Source of the DNA: Halorubrum sp.
GTDB taxonomy: Archaea > Halobacteriota > Halobacteria > Halobacteriales > Haloferacaceae
Direction of reading: 5' to 3'
NCBI GenBank assembly: GCA_028275105.1
Contig: JAQCNI010000001.1
Span: 1-51,276 of the forward strand
Length of the DNA: 51,276 bases
This document shows, piece by piece, positions 45,801 to 51,276 of the stretch (positions are counted from its first letter, which is position 1; every line of letters starts with the position of its first letter). A program made the translations under genes and the position numbers. The notes under the pieces are model-generated. The model saw nothing but the letters and a program-made list of their open reading frames with translations, was not told where the DNA came from and made no database searches.

Positions 45801-46328
45801 AATCCCGCTGCGTTTCATCGACCCGATGAAACTCAGGAGTTTCGACGCCGCGCCTGACGCGTACCCGTCGCCGCCGTACACGTTGGGTTTCACCGACCGG
45901 TACTCGATTTCATCGAGCACGTCGATGACGACCGCGTACTTTTCGGCGTCCGTGGCGACCTCGAAATCAGGATCGATCCCGGCTTCGTACGCGTAATCGG
46001 TGAGAATCTCGTTACAGATGGAGTGGTACGTGTACGCGTCGATGTCGTACCCGGCGGTCCCGAGTTTCGCGTTGAGTTTCTCCCGCATCGAGTCCGCAGC
46101 GTTGTTCGTGAACGTCAACGCGAGAATCCGGTCCGGGGAGACATCCTCCTCGCCGATGAGGTGCTCGATTTTCCGCACCATCGTGAACGTCTTCCCCGTC
46201 CCAGCGCCGGCGAGCACACGCATCGGGTACGCGTCAGCATCGATGATCGTCTCCTGTTGGGGCTCCGGTGACACGTCTTCTTCCGGAACCGGGACCCACG
46301 ACGGGTACTCATCACGGTCGTCGCTCAT
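42861..46328 (-). CDS. AddA/UvrD-like helicase with C-terminal nuclease carrying Fe-S-type cysteines
   Basis: The 1155-residue protein is an SF1 helicase-nuclease. Motif I is GAGTGKT (41-47), Ia ALTFTNNAADSM, II FCDEFQDTD (about 366), III VVGDDDQAIYEWRGA (about 395), IV ENFRSRQPIL, V TIHKSKGLDFP (about 714) and VI VFHVGITRAEDI (about 775). Residues about 910-1155 are a RecB/Cas4-type nuclease: GYIDAV (about 1030), VVIDYKA and QLPIYLLA. Cys in YEECPRSHY (about 920) and C1132, C1135, C1142 (HCQWCQHNQLPC) look like an Fe-S cluster. It overlaps the upstream nuclease gene by 4 bases (ATGA). It is probably the motor of an AddAB-like end-processing complex. Confidence 0.9.
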   Translation of the reverse strand: MSDDRDEYPSWVPVPEEDVSPEPQQETIIDADAYPMRVLAGAGTGKTFTMVRKIEHLIGEEDVSPDRILALTFTNNAADSMREKLNAKLGTAGYDIDAYTYHSICNEILTDYAYEAGIDPDFEVATDAEKYAVVIDVLDEIEYRSVKPNVYGGDGYASGAASKLLSFIGSMKRSGITPDDIDAFLGPADCVYELADLPERIEDIAGDHLGGRSIGSVHDSIPAVRSELVAERDALGTHGIEASARDFLDRLIELCDALDTAFEAHETGARDLPDNAHKLPKYLLGGYASGAPTGIPGDLNLELTDHLEAFMSDCLAARDLTAGYAAYERELDERNRIDFDGLVVEMAALMDSPVGEEIAERWDYVFCDEFQDTDRLQFDLVTSLVTDDNLFVVGDDDQAIYEWRGAHVANITEELDTAFEALTDEPLEENFRSRQPILDLANEAIQKLDHRERHKTLSRVDEPAYDGDTVATVELPADDADTEDADGATQLRTVVQNLVSGAADNIDEPYDPGDIALLVRKNGHATPVIEEFEDAGIPYQVAGDLATESVGVGTVTAYLKALARPADEVSWNRVLLMRYRLCDADLRTLNDGDDPLVDTLRDAPIEEFEEPGRVAEAREHVTELLELRDTASLSHLYRELTDLTNIEWYLSEQERRDLGQLEDVIEQYGDSAVQPPLTPAFIDSLEHYDSLFDESGSTPTSQPDVADDAVNVMTIHKSKGLDFPVVLIPQVTADEWAPSSRAYDALETSLSDGTEKAFAEDFVERDARETRRVFHVGITRAEDILVLQGGSDDTDGAEDTHPVSEAVSEILPARIPWQPERGHLPLWTDIHDCLPADAVEWTDTLASEIPGNIGGTVTHDGEELTVSAARDRVVDLATATLNGNLSWQGDRETLQVPSLTGPTTPPPALSHSYTSLKAYEECPRSHYLDYVVNAFPDYQEPTSGGGSGVSQRDIGVLFHDTAEQAAAQDADRREEWYDICERLAGQRRAEDALPEAQQCIDRYFELDLPEYEVLDAEREFELDIDGHELVGYIDAVYRTPSDELVVIDYKATARHRDLDDDKQLPIYLLACRDLYDEPIARAGYAYVGEIGPKVESRTFDEAELEAVKQDVTESMDCIAEFSFSRYTAGEHCQWCQHNQLPCVPDTFSVGPGFEE

Positions 46329-47227
46329 CGCTGCACCTCCGGCGACAACCGGTCAGCACACATCTCTCTGTAATCACAGTCCGGGCACGCCTCCTCGTTG
46401 ATAAGGTCGAACGGTTCTGGCTCGAACGCGGCGCTCGTGATGCCGTCGTGTGCGTCCCGAATCAACGCCCAGATCGTGGCTCGGTGCTCATCGTAGATTT
46501 CCGAGGTTTCCCGTGGGTAGCCGCGTGCAGACACCTCGTACCCGTCCGGAGTACTCTCAAACGACGTGTTGTTGAGAAGCCCGTAGAAACTGAACCGGAC
46601 CACCATCCCCTCCTCGTAGAACGATTCGTTCTTCACCCCCTCGATGTACGTCGCCGTCTGAAACGCATTCCTGACGCGCTTCGGTTCGTGCGCCTCGCCG
46701 TCAAGATGCTCACCGAGATACTCGGCCGTCCTCGACGACAACACCCCGTTCGTGTTCCGTTTATAATCGAAAATGTGGAGCCCATCATCAGTTCGAATCA
46801 CGTTATCGGCTTTTCCGTGAAGCGCTCGCCCATCCACGTCGCATTCGACCCAGCATTCTGTGGCGAGTGATCGGCGGGCGTGCTCGATCCCGTCACCACC
46901 CTCCGGATCGAAGAACGAGTCTACGGCAGCCCGGTTCTCAACGCGTTGGTACTCTTGATGTGCAGCCGATTCGTAGTCATCGGGCGTGCTGTGCTTATCC
47001 CACTTCGCATCGAAGACTCGCATCGCCCGGTCGGAGATGGCTCCCGGGTCGTCGTCGCGGCCGGTTGCGTCACATACGTCTTCGATCGTCTCGTGGTAGA
47101 TCGTTCCTTGATTGAGGTACAGTTCGGTCCGGTCTGGCGTGTTCACGTCTTGGACGTACCGGTAGTCGTACAGCCGCGGGCACGTCGCGTACGTCGCTAA
47201 CCGCGACGGGGAAAGCGCGGTACTCAT
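46325..47227 (-). CDS. Cas4/AddB-type PD-(D/E)XK nuclease with Fe-S cysteines
   Basis: The 300-residue nuclease corresponds to the C-terminal nuclease domain of AddB or to Cas4. Active-site parts are LHGKADNV (about 134), HIFDYKRN (about 150) and the QxxxY motif in FQTATYIEG. Four Cys are arranged as in Fe-S nucleases: C16 (YATCPRLYDY) and C281, C284, C290 (ACPDCDYREMC). It overlaps the start of the helicase gene and the end of the scaffold gene by 4 bases each. There is no CRISPR array or cas gene nearby, so it is more likely part of the AddAB-like complex than a Cas4. Confidence 0.88.
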   Translation of the reverse strand: MSTALSPSRLATYATCPRLYDYRYVQDVNTPDRTELYLNQGTIYHETIEDVCDATGRDDDPGAISDRAMRVFDAKWDKHSTPDDYESAAHQEYQRVENRAAVDSFFDPEGGDGIEHARRSLATECWVECDVDGRALHGKADNVIRTDDGLHIFDYKRNTNGVLSSRTAEYLGEHLDGEAHEPKRVRNAFQTATYIEGVKNESFYEEGMVVRFSFYGLLNNTSFESTPDGYEVSARGYPRETSEIYDEHRATIWALIRDAHDGITSAAFEPEPFDLINEEACPDCDYREMCADRLSPEVQR

Positions 47228-49284
47228 CGCCGCACCTCCCCGTTAGCGAACGCCACACGCGCACGCAACGCCTCTCGAAGCGCATCGCCTCGCGCGCCGC
47301 TCGCATCCAGGAGTTCTTGGATCTCACCGAGCTCAGCTTCGACGTCGTCAAGCGACACCGTCACATCCTGACTGGTCGCGCGTCGGACGTCCGCGAGCGC
47401 ATCATCAACCCGCGACAACAGGTACTTCTCGGCAGCCTGCTCGCTCGTAATCTGCGGATCGTCAGCGTCCATCACCCACGGGAGCTCGTCATACGCCGCC
47501 GTGAGGAACCGTGACGCCTGCGCCCGCTCTTCGAGCGCCGTGTCTTCAAACTCGTAGAGACAACAGTACAAGTGCTCTGTCGCTGCGCCCGCACCGACAG
47601 CCAGTCGCCGGCGTGCATGCTCCGTGTGGTACCGCGCGAACGAGCGACCCGACGCCGTCGATGTCGTCGGGAACGTCGCCTCTACGTCTGTCGCCGCCAC
47701 GTCCGTGATACCCGGGTAATCCGGCATCGACGCAACACGCTCCGTCGGGAACAACCGCGTCAAGAACGCGTCACCCGGGTACTCCGCATCAACGAGATTC
47801 ACGAGAAACACCGCGCGGAACGACTCGTTTTTGATAGCCTGTAAATGCTCAACGCGCACCCCGCCATCCAGATCCGTCGCACTCGTCTGATTCTGCTGTG
47901 GCGCGTACTCGTGAGCGCGTTCCAACATTTCCGCGAACGACGCCCACGTCGCGTCGACGAACTCGGTGGCTTCGAGAAACTCCGCCATCCGGAAGGCTCG
48001 GCGGACGTTCCCGAACTGTGACCGCGCATCGAGTGGCGACGCCCGCTCTGCAACCCGTTCTTTCAACCCCGCGTCAGTCGCCCACCACCGCACCGCGTCC
48101 TCAATCGACTCCAGGTCACGCATCCGGTCCACGCGACCGGTGTCGATCTCCTGGCCGTAGTCAGGACGGTCGTCGTCAGTATCGGCTGCGAGGTGACGGA
48201 CAACTGCAAGCAACTCTCGAATCGCCGGATCATCACCGAACCCGGTCACCGTCGTCGAATCCGTCGGGATACCCGTCCGTTCAAACGCCTCAATAACGTC
48301 TGTAACGCTTTCCCCACTTGCCTTTGTAGCGACCGCAATATCATCATACTGCCAGTCAGACCGGCCGGCAAGTGACTCGATCTCGTTCGCAACCGCGGCG
48401 AGCTGCTCATCACTCGACTCCGCAGCCAACACGGAGACGGTCCCGGACTCTGGATCGTCTGGGACGCGTCCGTCAGCGAAGTACGCCGCTGTCGCCGCCG
48501 GTCGTGTCGACGGCGGCTCCGACCCCTCGCGCCGGGACTCATCGAACGCCACGTGCTCTGTCACTGCCCCGGTTTCAACCCACGTGCGCTGTACACTCGC
48601 GTTCTCCTCAGCGACACACACGAGCTCGCAGTCCGCCGTGAGCGCATCGAGATATGCACGGTCAAGCGGGAAGAACTCCTCAAACTCTACCGCCAACACC
48701 GCCTCAACATCAACAACATCAGCCCCGACATCACTCGTGAGCACCTCTAATGACTCAGAGATGAGTTGTCCGCGCTCCATGTGATCGTGCTCGGCGAGCC
48801 ACTCGTGGAACGCGTCAAGCGCAGCCGATATCTCTTCGAGCGCCGGCGTTTCAGCTGGCGTGACGGTCTGCCATGAAAGCGTGTCCATCACCTGATCCAC
48901 GTCATCGATGAATGACGGCTGCTCAGCCGCGCGCCGCAAATACTCCGTCTCCCACTCGTACTCCGCAAGGAACCGATGAAGGAGTTCACGCCGTAACGCG
49001 TCAGAAAGGATCACGCGGTCATCAGTCTGGTTGAGCACATCAGTTGCGTGAACGACGAGCGACGTCACGTACGGCGTCGCCGCACCCGGGAGCTCTTCAC
49101 CGAGCACGTCACGGAACGTGTCTGTACTCGTCGGCGCACCCGTAATGACGAGCACTTCTTCAGAATCGTGTTCATCAAGGAGCGCTCGGTATTCGTCCCG
49201 CACTATCCGCTCGACGTTCTCGGCACCAAATGGTACCGTTACTATCGTCCCGTCTAACCGCCGGTGAGATGTGTGGTTAGACAT
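47224..49284 (-). CDS. AddB/RecC-like inactive helicase scaffold
   Basis: The 686-residue protein has the shape of AddB without its nuclease. The Walker A loop expected after the first strand is missing (TIVTVPFGAENVERI instead of GxxGxGKT). The motif Ia-like VLVITGAPTSTDTFRDVL is kept. A central DDIAVATKASGESVTDVIEA resembles AddB/RecC. The late motif VFLVNLVDAEYPGDAF is the typical VFLxGLxDGxFP segment of AddB/RecC proteins. It lacks ATPase residues, so it is likely to be a DNA-guiding scaffold. It is the first gene of the three-gene operon. No close relative is recognised from memory. Confidence 0.7.
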   Translation of the reverse strand: MSNHTSHRRLDGTIVTVPFGAENVERIVRDEYRALLDEHDSEEVLVITGAPTSTDTFRDVLGEELPGAATPYVTSLVVHATDVLNQTDDRVILSDALRRELLHRFLAEYEWETEYLRRAAEQPSFIDDVDQVMDTLSWQTVTPAETPALEEISAALDAFHEWLAEHDHMERGQLISESLEVLTSDVGADVVDVEAVLAVEFEEFFPLDRAYLDALTADCELVCVAEENASVQRTWVETGAVTEHVAFDESRREGSEPPSTRPAATAAYFADGRVPDDPESGTVSVLAAESSDEQLAAVANEIESLAGRSDWQYDDIAVATKASGESVTDVIEAFERTGIPTDSTTVTGFGDDPAIRELLAVVRHLAADTDDDRPDYGQEIDTGRVDRMRDLESIEDAVRWWATDAGLKERVAERASPLDARSQFGNVRRAFRMAEFLEATEFVDATWASFAEMLERAHEYAPQQNQTSATDLDGGVRVEHLQAIKNESFRAVFLVNLVDAEYPGDAFLTRLFPTERVASMPDYPGITDVAATDVEATFPTTSTASGRSFARYHTEHARRRLAVGAGAATEHLYCCLYEFEDTALEERAQASRFLTAAYDELPWVMDADDPQITSEQAAEKYLLSRVDDALADVRRATSQDVTVSLDDVEAELGEIQELLDASGARGDALREALRARVAFANGEVRR

Positions 49285-49386
49285 TGGATCCCCTGTCTGA
49301 CGAGTCTGCTAAGATCACTTCTGATTGTTCGTCAGCATATGTTTGTGCGGGTGGACAGATCGGATAGTGTGTTTGCTGATCCATTA

Positions 49387-50979
49387 TTAACAGAGCAAGA
49401 GGTACAACCAGTACGGGAGTTCAATAATGCCGTCGCTGGGGTGCTGAATTGGTTCATCTCCGCGGACGGTGTCGCCTGCGAGGAGGAACCCGACTGGGGC
49501 GTTGTATGTGTCTTGGAATTCTTGGAGTGCGTCAAGCGTCGTGTCACGAGACCGTGACCGGTATGCGAGCCCGATGGGGACCGGCGTCTCTCCAACCTCA
49601 AAAACAAAATCAACTTCACCTGCTCGGCCACGCCAGTACTGAACCGTCGGTGTCGGGTCAGTCCCTTGCGCGGCGTTGACTCCGTACGCGAACCGCATCG
49701 TGTGGTCGAACGCGGCGATGCGGGCAAGTTCCGCTTCTCGCTGGAAATCGTTGCGTACCGCCGATGCAGCGTCGCCGGCCAGCGCGTTCACGAGCCCGGT
49801 ATCGCGGAGGTAGAGTCTGACGCCGCGCGGACGACTGTTGTCGTACTCCGTGACGCCGGTGAGAAGGTACAGTTCAGCGAGTGCCGGCAGGTAACTGTCG
49901 GCTATCGTGCGACGATCGACGTCGAACAACTCAACGAGCTCTTGGTACCGGAACGATTCTGCTGCGCGGTTCCGAGCTGCCAACGCGCACAACCGTTCAA
50001 GATCGGCAATCGTTTGAATCGATTCGAAGCCAGGAACGTCTTGATACAGCGCGGCTCGAACGTTGTCCCGGAGTTGTGTGTAGTCGTCATCGCTCAACTC
50101 ACGAGCCGAGTCGATCGCGCCGTCGTGTTCGTAACTGATGATCCCGCCCATCGCAAGGTACTCGACGACTTGGGACTGGATCCGCGGTTCCGCGTCAGCA
50201 ACTTTCTCATACTTCTCCTGGAGTTCTGCGGTGAGTCCAGCGAGGTCGCCGTCGTCGATTGCGGCGGGAAGGCTGTTAGTACCTGCGCGTATCGAACTCG
50301 GACTGACGCGGGTCCCGTCTGCTTCGAGATCGGGGTAGAGCGTGAACAGGTAGTCTCGGAATTTCTCAGGGAGAATGGGTTGGACGTCGTATGCGTCGTG
50401 CGGGACGTCGCTGTCGGTGAGCTCTCGGGTGATCTGCACGTCGGCGCTAGCAGTCAAGATGAGATGGCGATCCGACTGCTCGTTGATGAGGTCGGCGGCA
50501 GTTGTTCCCCACCCGTCGATCGTTGGTTTGTTAACGTGTTCGATCTGGTGGATGTCATCAAGCAGGATGAACTGCGGTGCGTCGTCAGGCGCGCGGCCGT
50601 AGACACGACTCTCGTAATACCGGATGGCGCGTGTGAGTTGCTCGTCGGACTGGAGTTGATACAGCGGGTTCGCGTCAAACGGGAGGTAAAGGAATTGCTC
50701 GGGAGCGTCGCCAGCATCGATGCGGTGGTGGATGAACTGGTGGAGCAGCGTGGTTTTGCCGACGCCGCGACGCCCGACGAGGGCGAGGATAGGTTGGTCT
50801 TCGAACTGACTGCCGGACGCGTGTGGTCGTGCGAGATGGTAGAAATCGCTTTTGTGACGCGCAGGCAAGTCGAAGGCGTCAGTCCCGTCGTCCCACCACG
50901 GGTTATGATCGTGGAGGGATTCGACGAGGGCGTCGCCAGCATCGAGAGCCATCAGATGTCCTATTCCAACGAAGACCAT
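49387..50979 (-). CDS. AAA-family ATPase with degenerate C-terminal nuclease-like domain
   Basis: The 530-residue protein has Walker A GRRGVGKT (69-76), Walker B FILLDDIHQIEH (137-148), sensor LILTASADVQIT, and PILPEKFRDYLFTLYPDLE. This is the DUF4143-containing archaeal ATPase family. The C-terminus has the PD-(D/E)XK-like strand GRAGEVDFVFEVGETPVPIG, but the following catalytic E-x-K reads G-L-A (IGLAYRSRS), so cleavage seems lost. It lies upstream of the AddAB-like operon on the same strand, separated by 102 bases. A start 9 codons later (MALDAGDALVE) is equally possible. Its role in the cluster is unknown. Confidence 0.78.
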   Translation of the reverse strand: MVFVGIGHLMALDAGDALVESLHDHNPWWDDGTDAFDLPARHKSDFYHLARPHASGSQFEDQPILALVGRRGVGKTTLLHQFIHHRIDAGDAPEQFLYLPFDANPLYQLQSDEQLTRAIRYYESRVYGRAPDDAPQFILLDDIHQIEHVNKPTIDGWGTTAADLINEQSDRHLILTASADVQITRELTDSDVPHDAYDVQPILPEKFRDYLFTLYPDLEADGTRVSPSSIRAGTNSLPAAIDDGDLAGLTAELQEKYEKVADAEPRIQSQVVEYLAMGGIISYEHDGAIDSARELSDDDYTQLRDNVRAALYQDVPGFESIQTIADLERLCALAARNRAAESFRYQELVELFDVDRRTIADSYLPALAELYLLTGVTEYDNSRPRGVRLYLRDTGLVNALAGDAASAVRNDFQREAELARIAAFDHTMRFAYGVNAAQGTDPTPTVQYWRGRAGEVDFVFEVGETPVPIGLAYRSRSRDTTLDALQEFQDTYNAPVGFLLAGDTVRGDEPIQHPSDGIIELPYWLYLLLC

Positions 50980-51073
50980 CGGAATGATTGTTACGGTTGA
51001 TTACTCTGCGTTCCAGCGGTCGCTTTACCAGTATTTGATAATACGAGTTCGTTATTCAGAAGCGCTGTTGAAA

Positions 51074-51276
51074 TCAATTCTTAAGAAAACTGTTCAGTTC
51101 GGCAAACTCGTCGGGAGACAGTATAATCTCGGTCTCGAACGCATCGAACCGTTCAAAATCATCGTCAATCGTCAACACCGTCGTCACTCCTTCGTCAATC
51201 GCAACCTGCGCATAATACCCGTCCCAGCCACCAACGTTTGCCTCGCTCGCCCGTGACAATCCACCCCGAACGACAT
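51074..51276 (-). CDS. PIN-domain protein, C-terminal part (VapC-like), cut by the window edge
   Basis: The frame is open through the window end, so only the C-terminal 67 or so residues are seen. NVGGWDGYYAQVAIDEGVTT and VLTIDDDFERFDAFETEI match the last third of PIN nucleases, with the acidic residues D in GGWDGYY and DDDF that bind the active-site metal. PIN proteins of this size are usually toxins paired with a small antitoxin, but the partner lies outside the window. It is on the same strand as, and upstream of, the AAA ATPase gene, with 94 bases between them. Confidence 0.7.
   Translation of the reverse strand, partial: VVRGGLSRASEANVGGWDGYYAQVAIDEGVTTVLTIDDDFERFDAFETEIILSPDEFAELNSFLKN

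Noticed and set aside
46325..47227. Cas4 of a CRISPR system
   Set aside because: No repeat-spacer array and no other cas gene was seen; the operon partners are AddAB-like.
49666..51000. 444-residue plus-strand reading frame in the accessory segment
   Set aside because: Antisense to the AAA ATPase gene, whose strand carries Walker A and B.
1..51276. tRNA or rRNA genes
   Set aside because: I looked for GGTTCAAATCC-type T-arms and long rRNA-like stretches and saw no convincing cloverleaf or rRNA; a covariance-model scan would be decisive.

Overview
The window is chromosomal DNA of an extremely halophilic archaeon (class Halobacteria). The evidence is the high G+C with GC-rich third positions, very acidic proteins with long Asp/Glu/Ala linkers, leaderless genes with an archaeal TATA box about 25-30 bases before the start codon, and a purely archaeal housekeeping set (two-domain Cdc48, tRNA-splicing endonuclease, TruD, Pth2, Pcc1, RpoP, prefoldin, archaeal MetRS and TrpRS, ThiR, Thi4). 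A Halorubrum-like genus is possible, but that is a guess.

Layout. 1-662: A/T-richer DNA with no supportable gene. 663-10729: PadR-like regulator, NikR-like regulator, Cdc48, EndA, PiT permease, a UspA protein, TrpRS and a HerA/DUF87 ATPase. 10783-10886: a 104-bp inverted-repeat element. 10883-14272: small membrane protein, UspA-like protein, Lrp/AsnC regulator with a TrkA-C-like tail, and APC amino-acid permease, which looks like an amino-acid transport module. 14630-17422: NfeD-like protein, small membrane protein and pyruvate kinase. 17633-18588: a methyltransferase pseudogene broken by a nested insertion (a 251-bp element inside an IS605-end-like remnant) and an internal deletion. 18585-21264: Thi4, zinc-less L37Ae, RpoP, Pcc1, prefoldin beta and a DUF3194 protein. 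21384-30647: DUF2070 protein, GMP synthase amidotransferase subunit, TruD, Pth2, AIM24-like protein, dCTP deaminase, ThiR and MetRS. 30766-33523: small membrane protein, VOC protein, riboflavin-pathway reductase and a long coiled-coil protein. 33541-34557: a membrane-protein gene split by a second copy of the 104-bp element, followed by an 11-bp tandem array. 35135-42105: SppA, DUF373 protein, AroE, helix-hairpin-helix protein and a three-gene chorismate cluster (PabB/TrpE-, PabA/TrpG- and PabC-like).

42318-51276 is an accessory segment of visibly lower G+C: a cupin, then on the minus strand (reading right to left) a PIN-domain protein, an AAA ATPase with a degenerate nuclease tail, and a tightly coupled operon of an AddB/RecC-like inactive helicase scaffold, a separate Cas4/AddB-like Fe-S nuclease, and an AddA/UvrD-like helicase with its own nuclease domain that also carries Fe-S-type cysteines. 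This split-AddB, double Fe-S nuclease complex is the most interesting system in the window. It could be an archaeal DNA-end-resection or anti-invader machine.

Thi4 (thiazole synthesis) and ThiR (predicted thiamine repressor) both lie here, and Thi4 has a palindrome over its start region, so regulation of one by the other is a testable idea. The 104-bp and 251-bp elements show that the window has been a target for small non-autonomous transposable elements.
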